Source: Ianthella basta | Lineage: Eukaryota > Porifera > Demospongiae > Verongiida > Ianthellidae | Assembly (NCBI GenBank): GCA_964019415.1 | Contig: OZ025875.1 | Location: forward strand, 4,587,411-4,651,410 | Length of the DNA: 64,000 bases | Direction: 5' to 3' | Shown here: positions 17,801 through 29,300 of the stretch, piece after piece | How the letters are laid out: every line of letters starts with the position of its first letter | Position numbering within the stretch: position 1 is the stretch's first letter | The notes under the pieces: model-generated | Database searches by the model: none | What the model saw: the letters and a program-made list of their open reading frames with translations, nothing else | What the model was told of the DNA's origin: nothing | Made by a program: the position numbers and the translations under genes

Positions 17801-19113
17801 TGTCATGATTCCCCTTCTGCAGGTCATCTTGGTGCAGACAAGACACTTGATCAGTTTCGTCAACTTGGATACTGGGTCAACATGATTACAGATGTGGAGA
17901 CATACTGTCGTAAGTGTTCGGCCTGTCAAGCCACCAAGCCACCACCCCCTCAGAGAGTTCCGCTGACCAGTGTTCCAATCGGAAAACCATGGCAGATGGT
18001 AGCAGTTGATGTACTGGAAGTACCACGATCGCCCAAGAACAACCGCTATCTGCTTGTAGCGCAAGACTACTTTACTAAGTAGGTCGAGGTTGTTCCCTTA
18101 CCAGATCAAACTGCTGTATGGATTACCCAGGAATTTACCAAGATCTTCGCCACTCTTGGGTTCCCAGAGATTGTTCATTCAGACCAAGGCCAAAATTGTG
18201 AAAGTACCATCCTTAAACAGACAATGGAAGTCTTTGGTGTTCAAAAGTCTCACACCATGCCATATCACCCTCAAGGTGATGGATTAGTTGAGCATTTCAA
18301 TAGGCCTGTCTGGCCAAGACGTTATGTATTTCAGAACAGGAAAATGCCACCAGCAGTTCTCATAGAGTATGCAGCAAGAAGGCCCTCAACTGCCTTAAGG
18401 CAAAGGCCATTCATTCAATGTGGATAAAATACTATCCCCTAGAAAGACTGGAAATGAAAGTTGTTGCAGGAAAGAAGAGCAATGCCACGGGCAAAGTTCA
18501 CAGAAAGACCAAGATTGCTCCTGGAACTGAAAACTGTTCCATATTTCTTGATTGTACTATCTACTGCTGTGAAGTGCACATGTGAAGTTGCAGTGATGGT
18601 ATGAATTTTGCAAGTATTGCAATAGTAAAATTCCTGGGTCTGTCATGATACTGTGCACTGGAAGTGTTGGAGATAACAAGATCATCAAAATTGTAAATCT
18701 ACTGCCATATGAATCCTGCAAACACTTCCTGGCACATTCAACCCAAGAAGATGCAGAAGAAGGCCATCCCAAGCTAATCTTAAGGATTGGCTACATGACA
18801 GTAAGCAGTTCTGCTGTTTCTGCTTTCAATGACATCACAATAAATATGCAATCTGGGCATCCACCTAAGATAGTTGCTATTATCCTCTGTTAACGGTAGA
18901 ACTTTTAACTTACACATCCCAGTAGTTAGATTGCCTGATGCTTAACACCACAACATCGCTACATCTTGTTCCTTCACTCAGACAAGGATATACCTCAGTT
19001 TTGTTCAAGCAAGCTGACCTTACAGTATCTTCATAGGATGACAAGTGTTCAGTACTTCTACTAGTAAGTGCCTTGGGCAAGGCAGGGTGATTAACCAATG
19101 CAATGGTGTTCAT
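14807..19113 (-). CDS. Predicted gene with X-box promoter, partial, function unknown
   Basis: Candidate first exon 19113-19024 (30 codons, MNTIALVNHPALPKALTSRS onward) ends at a GTAAGG donor. Exon 14953-14807 (49 codons) follows CTACAG and ends TGG before GTAATT; it reads IDLVSKLCKPLLDWLHLF then KVELEKTLKLETKQIAICL, an amphipathic helix-rich stretch. Both are phase 0, so they can be joined, though other exons may intervene. The ATG lies 15 bases from a perfect RFX X-box at 19128-19141, hinting at a ciliary gene. A Ty3/gypsy relic fills much of the intron. I do not recognise the family; the linkage of the two exons is inference. Confidence 0.4.
14987..15081. mobile_element. Small MITE, copy 1
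   Basis: A 95-base fold-back: ATGCTGACCAAGAGGTGTCT at the left and an inverted partner ending GGTCAGCAT at the right. It lies 34 bases upstream of the 14807-14953 exon's acceptor. A second copy is at 19749-19854. Confidence 0.7.
15082..15469. other. No feature recognised
   Basis: Between the small MITE and the gypsy relic only the decayed repeat at about 15290-15345 (shared with 14305-14356) is visible. Confidence 0.35.
15470..18430 (+). mobile_element. Ty3/gypsy retrotransposon polyprotein relic
   Basis: Decayed gag-pol in the expected order. A CCHC knuckle (CYTCSRKRHVARNC) is at about 15954-15996; a protease motif LDSGSS at about 16147-16173; the RT box YLDDVL at about 16753-16770, followed by EVFRQLREAGL and AYLGHVFSQTGM; RNase H TDASATGVGAVL at about 17161; YRKGTQNGNSDAL near 17457; the integrase zinc finger HLGADKTLDQF and CRKCSACQA at 17826-17930; and the integrase core (VAVDVLEVP, YHPQGDGLVEHFNR) to about 18310. 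Stops and frameshifts break it throughout. I could not find flanking LTRs, so it is truncated or its LTRs are too decayed. It sits on + inside a minus-strand predicted intron. Confidence 0.9.
18431..19023. other. No supported feature
   Basis: An 82-residue + frame near 18645-18893 has no family resemblance and only a possible donor (GTAAGC near 18800). I see no reason to call it a gene. Confidence 0.35.
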
Positions 19114-19127
19114 TCATTATAGATCCC

Positions 19128-19141
19128 GTTGCCATGGTAAC
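19128..19141. promoter_or_regulatory. RFX X-box (GTTGCCATGGTAAC)
   Basis: Perfect match to the palindromic X-box bound by RFX factors, which drive ciliary genes in animals. It lies 15 bases upstream of the minus-strand ATG at 19113. The surrounding 19.1-19.6 kb is richer in CpG than its neighbours, as expected of a promoter. Confidence 0.55.
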
Positions 19142-20129
19142 GTGCATCTACACACTGAAATTAAATCACATAGACGCACAGCAAGCATTCCGCGGACAAA
19201 CATATAGCCAAAAGGATGAGCGCTTGCATCTCGCCAGACCGACGCCAGTGCGTCTAAATCCCGGAGATGCACTGTGCGCAGTGCAACTAAATGCCAAACA
19301 CGCACTGTTCAGGCAATCTGCGGGACAGCTATAAACATCGCAGTAGCTAACGCCACAACATACGATGCACAGGTCGCCCGGCTCACTTGCTTCGTCAAGA
19401 AACAGGGAAAAGCCACAACCTGGCTATGAACCAGAGCCGAGAAAGGAACTGGTTAGCTACGAGCTGGGAACAGGCTTTGGTCAAAGACACCGCTCCAGGA
19501 AACGCTGTGGCTGACATGACTGACAGTGACTCACGCTTAGCTGACGCGCCACATCCACTGCCAACCAGTAGGAAGCGTCTGCTGTGAGATGAACAACCCA
19601 ACTTGAGACCATAATCACACTGCATTTTCTCTGCTATTGTCAGGAGTAGCTAACTACTTCCGGAAGACGCGTGATGACACAGGGACAAGTAGATAAACTG
19701 ATTCGCTGCCAGCTCCTCACCCAATCATTTGGGATCTATAACACTTGAATGCTGACCAAGAGGTGTCTCTGAGATTTAGAGCATGAGGCACGAGGGCGCA
19801 AAGCACCTGAGTGCTGAGTGGTCTAAATCTTCAGAGACATCTCTTGGGCAGCATTTAACTATTACATAAATCACTGGATAATTATGCATTGCCCATAGCA
19901 ACGGTTGCTAAAATATACTACTTACAAAATGAACTATCGTGACACTATCAAATAGTGCAATATATGGACTGTACACATATAATGTATACAGTATCAGACG
20001 AAAAAGAACAAGTTAGTACACACATAATCATGCTGGGATACCAATCTGATAAATGCCAAATTGAATAAAAGATTTGTTAGTATATTGCCTGATGATGGCC
20101 AATCCAGCACCATCATCAAGTCTAAGCCC
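19142..20129. other. CpG-richer promoter-like region and gap
   Basis: About 19180-19600 is relatively CpG-rich. A + strand frame with ATG at 19429 encodes 53 residues (MNQSRERNWLATSWEQ onward) with no known family; it could be an alternative divergent transcript. The small MITE copy is listed separately. The rest shows nothing. Confidence 0.3.
19749..19854. mobile_element. Small MITE, copy 2
   Basis: Same family as 14987-15081: it opens ATGCTGACCAAGAGGTGTCT and closes with the inverted partner (AGAGACATCTCTTGGGCAGCAT). About 106 bases, a few more in the loop than copy 1. Confidence 0.7.
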
Positions 20130-20490
20130 ACTTCTCCATTTCATTCTTAATCCTTAGATACATCAATTTGTGGCTCTGAGGATGGTGAAGGACATCCAGG
20201 CCTGCACCCATCCCATCACCTCACTGTAGGAGTTTTGCCATTTTGTTGTCAGCCTCTCAGCCACCTGCTTCATGAACATTCTTGCCTCTCATCCCATTTG
20301 CCCATCGACTGACAGCACAAAGGGGAAAAAAGATGCAGGTTATGCCATTGCTGCTTCACTGTATTTTCTCTTCTCTCTTTCAGCTGATGATAGTACAGCA
20401 TCCACTGAGCGTCAGACATGGGACTGGGCGTCAGTGTCAATGACATGTATATCAAACAACACCTCAGTTCAGGGGATGCCATGCTCCTCT
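20130..20490 (-). mobile_element. Second tail of the 12.3-kb retroelement family
   Basis: The minus strand reads a C-terminal segment of the same type: VAERLTTKWQNSYSEVMGW followed by an alpha-helical SFTILRATN-like end, with stops between pieces. Assignment rests on resemblance to the LCIRG-type C-termini of the 12.3-13.2 kb family. Confidence 0.4.
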
Positions 20491-20502
20491 CACTCCCAGG
20501 TC

Positions 20503-21151
20503 AGCCACTAACAGCCCATTTACACTAGTGAAACGGTTCCATAACCGGTTACAAGAAACGTTCTATGGATTGGTTCTCATCAGTTCAGCCCCTGTTTACA
20601 CTAGTTGCAGTGAAACTGGCTTGAGTAGTGCTAAATGAAGTGCGCAAGCTTGCCATGTATAACAAAAATGGCGTCACTTGGCCATCTTTTGAGCTTTTTA
20701 GCACTGTCAAGCCATCGCATCAGCTTGAATCCTTTGGAAATGAACACAGTAGTCTCGGACAGACGACTTCCATTGCGTACTGTAGGTGCCGAATTTCTAA
20801 ACAAAAAGCACAGTTATTGCTAATAGTCCCCTAAGTGGCCTTCTCCCCATATGCATTGCCATAGAAAGAAGCACCTCTGCATCACTCCAGACACCAGCCA
20901 TTGCTTTTACCTGCTGACAGCACGATACAGGTTGCCACTGAAAAACTACAGGCTTTTCTGTGCTCTCCAACTACCCGATTTTGCATGAGACACATGGAGA
21001 GAACAGCCATTTACCAGCGGTACTGTTTTCACTAGCAAACGGGACAGTTCTGGACTGGTTCGGACAACCTACCCCATGTGTTACCATTCCATTTGGAATG
21101 GTACGCTTTAGAATCGTTCACAGCATAGTGTAAATGGGCTGTAAGCCACTA
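20503..21151. mobile_element. Non-autonomous hAT-type element (633 bp)
   Basis: Terminal repeats start ACAGCCCATTTACACTA (17 bases identical at both ends; 20511 inward and 21143 inward). The flanks carry the identical 8-mer AGCCACTA at 20503-20510 and 21144-21151, as hAT integration makes. An internal partial copy of the terminal repeat is near 20592. No transposase remains. Confidence 0.75.
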
Positions 21152-22359
21152 TCGAATGTCATGACTATTGCGTCAGCAATTTGCGATAGTGAAAATAGCA
21201 CTATCGCTCAACACCGTAGTGAGAGACATGGACTCCCATTTACATACATAAAAGCTAAGATGCAATAACAGCATACATGTTGCATGTTGTCACTGCATCC
21301 TACTCGAACTTGCACTAATGCTGGCCCTTGGCCATCCGACCATGAGAGATGTAAAAATAGTGCAGTATATCCAAAAATGCATGCATCCTATATATTGGCA
21401 GGAAACAGTAAAAACAAGGAGGATGAAGTAGTCAGCATCACTCAGCATTAAATGGAAATGACAGCAGTAGCTTGCAATTTGAAAGAAATCCCTAACACAT
21501 TTTCAACAATCCTAATACCTTTTCACCAGTCTGTACTTCTGGCAACATCTCAATGTGTTGAATTTACAAACATCATCCACAGATGTCACCAGATGTAGGG
21601 ATCATTGAAAATGTGTCAGGAAACAATTTCAAGCACAAAACTTGCACAATTGTTTCTATGTAACGCTGAGTAACACTGAGTCACAGACAGCTCCATCCAC
21701 CCTGTTTCTGAACCTTTTCTGCCAGTATACAGGAAGGGTGCATTTTAGAGACACTACACAATTCCAATAAGTTGCTTGCTGTCTGGAGAACCTAGTACTG
21801 TTATATCCCTTGTACAACATAGGGTGTCTGGGCAAATAAAGTACCTGGATTAGTTTGTTTATCTTCCTTGCGATGCTGGGAGTGGTGGTATATAATAGCC
21901 TGAGCCTGTAATAAAGAACAGAGTAGCTTTTGTTAACACAGTTGCACATAGTGTAGACCATAGAACAGACCTTAAGTATGTATATCCATTAAATATTCTA
22001 CTTACATGTCTTTCTAAAACTACACTGCATTCACACTTCTTCGTAAATGGCAAGCAATAATGAAGGTAGAGTTGCCTGCTAAATTGCAGGGATCCATAAT
22101 GTCTCTTACATACACACAACTTTCACAGAACTGTACATCAACTAAATTTTGTTATATCGACAAAGTGTGCTGTTTTCTTCTAATTTCCTGACAAAATTGG
22201 ACGTCTTCTACCATAAATATTCTAAAAAATCAAAAATCTAAAGTTCACAAACTTCCAGCAATCTTGCCTCGACCTGCTCTAAAACTTTGATTTATAATCT
22301 CAGGCCCCAGCAGTAGGCACGCAGTATCCAGTGTCAGCACAGTGCTGTGAACACACATA
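21152..22359. other. Gap with dispersed repeat
   Basis: The block 21345-21640 is a decayed copy of the repeat at about 4900-5140. I see no exon; AT-rich elsewhere. Confidence 0.4.
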
Positions 22360-23510
22360 CGTACATGCTAGCCCAGAAGCTCAAGGCTTTGCAATTCCTC
22401 ACACAACCATCTGGGGATGGAAAGGCTTTGACAGGCAGCCCATCGATAGGAAAAAGAGCCATTGGAGAAAGGAGAAGAACAAGGCTAGAGCTGGCCACCC
22501 TCTGTCTACTGTGAAGACTGGGACGATGAACTATTGCAATGGATCCTAGAAATGCAGGAAATGAAGCATGTGCAAAGGAAAACAAAGGCTCTAATCCAGA
22601 CACACCCACCAAATTTCAAAGCTTCCGCTGGGTGGTTGGACAAGTTCCTTAGATGACATTCCCTTCTTTACGTCGATAAACACCAATCCAGCAGAAATTG
22701 CCAGCCCTACTGAAAGAAAAGATATCCTTTATTGCAGACATCAAAGCACGAGTTCACAAATGACTTGATCATCAACATGGATGAGACTCCAGCTTGCTTT
22801 GCTATGGCATCAAATCCAACCATTTGAACCGGGAAAGAATCAAAGAAAATCATTATTCGCAGCACTGGGGCACACAAATGACGTTTTATGGTGACCTTGA
22901 CTTGCACAGCTTCAGGCAAGATGTTACAGCTATTTGTGACCTTCAAGGTGAAAACACAGCATATCTCGATGAAGATTAAGATGAGAGAATGAGATGTCAT
23001 CATGACAACACAGCCCAAAGGATTGATGGACCACAATCTTATGCTGACATGAATCAGAAAGGTTCTGGTGAAGTACACTATAGGATGGCATGTTTTACTG
23101 GTATTCCTGTTCGACAATTTCAAGGGCCACCTCAAATATGACATCTCTGCCTGAATAAGTCTTCAAAGCATACATCCGTGGAGCATAGGAAGAGTACATG
23201 GTGGATCAAGCATGCACCTACACAGCCTCCCAGATAACGGCAGTGAGGACTAACATACTCGACTGGATTGTAGCTGCAAACAGATTCCTCAGCTCCCAGA
23301 TGTACATGGCAAAAGTCCTTTTTGGTTTATGGGATTTCCAACAGTTTGGATGGGAGCAAGAACAAACGTGTTCGAGTTGCTACAGAATTGCTAAGTTTTA
23401 CAATCCCCTACAGTAAAGAGGCAGATGAGTCAGAGTCAGATTTGTTTTCAAGTTCAGAAGACACAGAAGACACTGAAGAAGAGAGTGATGGACTAGAGGC
23501 TTCTGAATAG
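22360..23510 (+). mobile_element. Pogo/Tigger-type (DDE_1) transposase relic
   Basis: Pieces in three frames follow the order of a CENPB-like transposase: RARAGHPLSTVKTG and LLQWILEMQE (HTH region), FKASAGWLDKF, then IINMDETPACFAMASNPTI with the first catalytic Asp near 22777, LTCTASGKMLQLFVTFK, LFDNFKGHLKYDI (second Asp near 23115), and GISNSLDGSKN followed by an acidic serine-rich tail (DESESDLFSSSEDTEDTEEE) to a TAG at 23508-23510. Frameshifts and stops make it inactive. Terminal repeats were not identified. Confidence 0.8.
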
Positions 23511-23579
23511 CCTTGTACAGACGTATGCATACTCACACTAAGAGTGACAGTTAATGTGTACAAACATGCTGAACTATAG

Positions 23580-24171
23580 TATATGTGAGGATCGCGAGTA
23601 GAAATCGCAGGTTAGCACACATTCTGCAAATAAGAGATTCTCCCAGATTTAGATAGCCACAAGTTGTCTATACTCTGCCAGCAGGTTTGAAGTGCATCCG
23701 AGCTTTCTTCGCTTAGTAATCATCAGTTAAATGAACCATCCTCACCATCTTATTTGTATACAAAGTATACAATAAAAATGGCGGCGCACTCTGTTCCACT
23801 AGATTTTGACCCCACGTTTACCACAGTTTTGCTGATTATCAGTAGTATAGCAGCCATCCTTGGGTACTACAGTTGCAATCAACTAGTCAGCAGATTGAAG
23901 ACAATGTTTTAGAGCAAGAACACTTCAGTCAGAGAAATGCGAGTAGACTTCAAAAATACCAAACAAAAAGTGCAATATGACATTGAAAGGTGAAGTTATT
24001 GTTTCAAATAATGTAAAGGCATTATATATCGTAGCGCATGTGTTTAAATAGTTTTACAGAATTGTTCAGTGCCACTTCTCACTCCTCCAATGTTGCTGAT
24101 TTTTGGCCACCATTTTCCAAAAATTACATTTCACGCTAACCTTCAATTTCTACTCGCAACTCTCACATATA
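23580..24171. mobile_element. TIR element (about 590 bp)
   Basis: Left end TATATGTGAG...GCGAGTAGAAAT...GGTTAGC (23580-23617) and an inverted right end (24135-24171) match over about 37 bases with a few differences. It holds no transposase but encloses the short membrane-peptide ORF 23778-23912. Confidence 0.6.
23778..23912 (+). CDS. Short ORF, 44-residue membrane peptide
   Basis: ATG in strong context (AAAAATGGCG) opens a 44-codon frame ending TAG at 23910-23912. Residues 16-31 (TVLLIISSIAAILGYY) form a single hydrophobic span, preceded by an acidic segment (PLDFDP) and followed by a basic tail (QLVSRLK), the layout of a small single-pass membrane protein. It lies inside the TIR element 23580-24171, so it is either a captured or hosted micro-gene or a chance frame. 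No family is recognised. Confidence 0.35.
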   Translation: MAAHSVPLDFDPTFTTVLLIISSIAAILGYYSCNQLVSRLKTMF

Positions 24172-24236
24172 ATATCTTTATTTAATTAGCAGATATGTAT
24201 TAATGAGCTGTTTAAACCATCAATAAGTGTCATTAC

Positions 24237-24441
24237 CTTTCCTAGTAAGGCTAATTTGCAGGGGATCTCCATCCCCCTAGCCACTGTGCTGTGCCTTCTG
24301 GCACCTGTCTTTCTGCTTCGAATTGATCCACTGTGATCCAAATGAAAAGTGTTCCAATGAGATATTGCTCTTGGAAAGTGACCTACCACTCTATCGTCTC
24401 CTACTTGGTAAGCAGCAACTGCGTGTCTATAGTGAGGGTGC
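24237..24441 (-). CDS. HIRAN-like exon, probably transposon-associated
   Basis: An open minus-strand segment between a TTTTGTTAG acceptor and a GTAATG donor. It reads HPHYRHAVAAYQVGDDRVVG, HFPRAISHWNTF, then GARRHSTVARGMEIPCKLAL. This VGH.PR..S... pattern followed by EIPCKL matches a small HIRAN-like domain common in sponge and cnidarian genomes, often beside transposases. An upstream coding-like minus frame near 24735-24630 (LPKLEDNEQEYDVALHNRV) may belong to it. No start or stop is placed. Confidence 0.45.
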
Positions 24442-25099
24442 CTAACAAAAAGACGAAATATGCTAAACAAGCGGAATACGTATAATTTCTAATACAGGCA
24501 CCGCCCCAATTGAAGTTCCTCCTAGAGCATACCTCATTTTTCCTGTTCCAAATTAATTTTAAGTGCCCTTAGGAATAGGAATTAATTTAGGTGGCGCCTA
24601 AATTATTGGAGTGGCCTGCTGCGGTGTAAGTCACTACCAGTCTAGCATCTTCTTGCACTCGATTGTGAAGGGCAACGTCGTATTCCTGCTCGTTGTCTTC
24701 TAGCTTTGGCAAGTAATTGGTCAATATGTGACTTCTGTCACCGCTATCTTACTATTTCTACCGTTTTTACCAAATTACCCTATGCCAAAGGCGCTGAAGG
24801 TATCGTAATAATGGTACAATATCTACGGTATCCACGGGATACTGTAACGTTATTACGTTATGCTAAAGCTCTCTATTATGGACTGTCTCAGCAGATCCAT
24901 GGTGTTGGTGGTTAGCAAAGTGTCTGGAGAGAAACTCACACACAATGGGGTCATGTGATTGTGACATGACAGCAGGTTTAGTTGCTTGCAGAGACGTGCA
25001 TGGCAGAGATGGAAGGCAGTGCTAGGTCACCAGAAGAGTGATACAGATACAGAGAGCTGGGATTGGCACAATGAGGCATTCTGAGCCATTTCTTGAGGA

Positions 25100-25690
25100 A
25101 CCTAGTACAGCAGTCCTCCAGGATTCAGGATACGAATGATGGTGGCACGTGGGTAATCTTCAAGATCTAACCAATCTTGGCCGGAAGAGCCCGTCAATAA
25201 ATTAAAAGCTTGTAGGGGGGCACAGCCAATATTCTGAAGTATCCCTTGTACCTTGACAGAAATGATCTCCCAGCAATGATCATTATTCAGTGTTGGGGAC
25301 AGTGGCATACCAAGGAAGGTGGTTGTGGTGTTGTATGACAGAGAACCTAACCCAAGTTGAGTGTTGTACACCGTTCTCAGCATTGGTGCGGCTCCTGAGC
25401 GCAACAGCCTGGCATTTGGACGCCTTGGCTCTCATTCCCGACCAGGTCAGCCACACCTTCATGACATTGAGCATCTTCTGGCAGCTGATAGGCTCATGAG
25501 CCAGCAGCAGGTGTCATCGGCGTACTGCAGGAGGTTAAGACACATGTTAGAGAAGAAGAAACGGTAACCATGGAGGAGGCAATGCTGCACTAAGGGATCA
25601 ACAAGAGTGTTGATGGCCATGTTGAAAATACTCACAGACAGTGGGTCTCCCTGAAACACACCAATCTCCATGCCAAAAGAGGTAGTGGAT
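25100..25690 (-). mobile_element. Non-LTR retrotransposon RT relic
   Basis: Minus-strand frames carry GVFQGDPLSVSIFN (RT motif before the palm) and LLQYADDT (catalytic YADD) at about 25660-25530, then MRAKASKCQAVALRS and TTTTFLGMPLS (thumb-type FLG motif), with frame changes. About 200 residues of the RT palm and thumb survive; endonuclease and tail are not seen. Confidence 0.8.
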
Positions 25691-26377
25691 CATGAGGGTT
25701 TGTGAGTGAGGACAGATACTTATGAGGTTGGTGCACAGATTACAAACCAACTCAACAGGGTAAGGGTTAACCCTTTATGTCTGACAGACCGTTTTAATGG
25801 TCATGTTGTGCAATGCAATTACACTACAAATAACGTTTTTACCAGTCATGGCAGATAGGGTTCGTTTCGCGAGCTTTACTGCAGACTTGAAGGCAAGCGC
25901 TGTTCTATTATCGCCTGCATGTACTTACCAAGGGTTTATTTCCAATGTACGAGCAGACCTGAAGGCTAAGTCGACTTTTCAGTTGCCAAATCACGCTACT
26001 TGCCCGCACTGTGAACGCACACAATATCTCAAGTTTATCATGGCATGGAAGGGTGGTATCCATGCTCATGGCCATTGAACAATGAAATACAGCAGAACTG
26101 CTTCAAGTGAGCTATAAGTAGCGCCAAGTAACTCGGAAATATGCTCTATTTTGGCTATTGCACATGTGCACCCGTGAAAGTAGCTTAGCAGCAGCAGGAA
26201 AGACTCGAATTCGTCTTCAACTTGCAGCTACTGTAGTTATAATATAAACGCAAGTACAGTTAAACTACCACAGCTTCTCATATTATAAAAACATACATAC
26301 ATATACCTTTATACCAATGGAAGCATAACACGCAGTCATACAACAAAATCATAAAACAAAAGTAATATAGGGGCTAC
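25691..26377. other. 3' flank of the SPATA4-type gene model
   Basis: A 93-residue + frame at 25797-26078 (with CPHCERTQY) has no known family. Missing C-terminal exons of the SPATA4-type gene should lie at or below here but were not recognised. Confidence 0.35.
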
Positions 26378-29300
26378 CTGTGGCAGTCCCTAAAAATAGA
26401 AGATTTACAGTACCCACAGCCTACAAGTATACACCATGAATAGATGACTCACTTTCTGCATGCAGAGAATTCGGTCAGGCTCTACAACCAACTCAGACAT
26501 GGCCAAGTTTGTTTTGATTGACTGCAAAGTAATTGTAGGGAGCAAGCAAATTAGGACAGAGTGAGGTACAGAGTAAAGATCAACTTAGAAACACAGAAGA
26601 GAAGTAGAAGAGAAGCTGTTAAGTATTATGTAGGTAGGTAGGTAGTCTTGCATCCAGCCAACTTTCTTGCACTTCGATGATAATCACCATCTTAAAATCA
26701 GGAGAATATCCTTTGCATCTGTAAAATGTGTACACATATGAAAAGTGGGCTGGATGTGAGAGTAGGTAGCTGAACTGCGTGGGAGGGAGGTGGAGTCACG
26801 TGACTCACCCACTTCATTAAATACAATCTAAAAACTCACTACAATCCCTTCCATGCAAATCAATCATAGAACATAAATGTGATAGTTGTAGAACGACCTA
26901 CATGTTATGCAAGATATAATGGAAAGGAACACAGCATTTACATATTTGTTACACATTTGAAGAGGGGATTTAAAAACAAATGTTAGTTAAAGTGCCATTG
27001 ATTCAGAAGTGCATTTTAATGCACACTGAAGTGGTATGAACCTTCCTTACTCTACAGCCAATCCTTTTCAAGCTGGAAGAATTGCTAAGCAACTTCACGT
27101 AGCATAGAAGACAATTAAGACAGAATGTTTTGGCCACAGAGGCCTTCTTCAGCTGTTAACAGCTGAACAGTTTAAGAAGGCCTTCAACAGCTGAAGAAGA
27201 CCTCCATGGCCAAAACATTCTGTTTTATTGACTTCTATGGTACATGAAATTGCTCATCTGTTCCACTCACTTGAAATTCTACAACGTGGCAATAAGCCTC
27301 TGCAATATTATTAGCCTATCCTTTAACTGGGCCTAATAATGATTGTGAATACTGTTTTGCTGATCTTCACCTGGTACCCACAACCAAACATCAGTCCACA
27401 CCCTCATGACATCATAGGGATTAGAAACTCCACATTGTGTACTATGGCAACATAATGTCATAGAGTGACGCGATGGTTAACCCAAGAATGAGTCTCTAGA
27501 CTAGTTTGAATGCTTGTTAAGGGCTGCCATCTCAGTTTGCCTATCTCACACTCCAACATCAGGTGACTTTGATCTAGAAGGCTACAGCTGTAGCCAAAGT
27601 TTGAATCTAGCTATGTAGTAGCACAACCAGCATTTGGTCAGCAATGAGAGGACACACATTTTGCATTGTCATGAGCATATGAAAGCTATGTGTGAGGTCC
27701 TGGGTTGTAGCTCCTTCTTGTCACCTACAGAAGTTGTGCTTACACATAATTTATGATGACATAATTGCACAATTGCTGTCATGTGTACATATGTGGCAAG
27801 AACTTGTACAAAGCTTGTCAACAGTGAATACAGACAATGACTAGTGCAATTAAAGTGTGTACTTATTGCACACCACTGCACATACCTGAGCTGCAGTGGA
27901 CCTTGCATATAGTGGCAGCTGAGACTGGTAGGCACTGTCACTGAAATCATTGGGTGCATTCTCAGGTGGGACTGCACTGATCCTGTCAACAGAATAGTAG
28001 TACCCCACAAAGTTAGTCGCTAGCACAAAGGAAGGTATACTACAGTTAGTTACTACTGAGAAACCAATTAGTATTGAGTGTGACGTCTATTTAGGAAATT
28101 TAGGAATGAAAACCGGCTTCTAAACGTTGAGTAGGGGCGGCAGCCCCACAGGTTTTTTAACTCAAAATACTTGTTTACATAAGCAGGAAAGCCCGCCTTC
28201 AGCAGGCTTTCCTACTATGGCACACCAATGAAGGCTACCCGGTGCCAGCATGTTGATGCCAGCACATCAACAATAGCTATTCAGGGTCCCACACATAAAT
28301 GAAAGCTGTGTGAGACCCAGTACGTCATCTATGGCCTATCTGACATCGCGTGCATGCCAAAAGCCAGCAAGTTGTATGTCAGTGCATCATACAGATTAAT
28401 GATTGGAGTATTTGAACATTATATTTTCATAATATAGTGCAAGTCAAGAAAAGGAGAAACAGATAGACTGCAAATGTCGTCATAAAATTACAAGATAATT
28501 ATATACAACATTGTCAGTGATAAAGTGTCATGGTCATTAGTTTGTTGCTTTCAATTTTAAGATGTTGTAGTGCACCTATGCAACTGAGTGCAATACCCAG
28601 TCGGCCACGATAAAACAGAGGCCTGTATAAGTAAATACTAATGGTGTGGAAAGTTGGCTTTAGCTACACGATGAGCAAGCACATAAAGTTGTGGAGGAAG
28701 GGCAAAAAAATGCCAAGGAGCTAACTGCAAGCAGTCTTGATTCTGTTGCAATTGCTGCTGAAAGCAGTCTAGAGAATCCTCTGTAAGGACAGGCTCATCC
28801 ACTATAGTCACACCTGGAGACCACTCATATCAGTAGAACGCAAAGTCATCTGGAAGTACAGGCACTTCACGAAATATGCCCGTGGACAGCGCGGTCCCTG
28901 TCTTTTGGGCTTGGTGGCCTTCTATGCACCGTTTGCTGCCTGGCGTTCATGCACTGAGCTTCTCCTAGACCATTGCGCACTGTTACATTGCCACCTCACG
29001 CTCCTTGGCAATCTTTGACAAAGATGGAATCGTTATCCGGAAAACATGGCCGCTGCAATGGCTATTTCTTGATTTTCTCCAGACCGGCGCCGAGCTTGGC
29101 TGTTTTCGCATTACGGCTGAGTCGAATGGAGGTAGGCCTAAGTGCTGTATAAGGAAGCTCTTCTTTTTCGGCACAAAATGCTAAACGCTTCTAAGAATAC
29201 GGAACGCCTCAAGAATACGGTAAAATACGGCTAATCCTTAGTTCCATTATAATATAGGATAGATATACACCTCACAGTATATTCTCATTATACTATATGC

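Larger units (their letters stand above)
26522..27885. other. SPATA4-type gene intron
   Basis: It contains an imperfect 20-bp inverted pair (about 26650 and 26750, CATCCAGCC/GGCTGGATG), the palindromic E-box and the hammerhead-like fold-back at 27100-27243. No further exon is seen. Confidence 0.45.
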
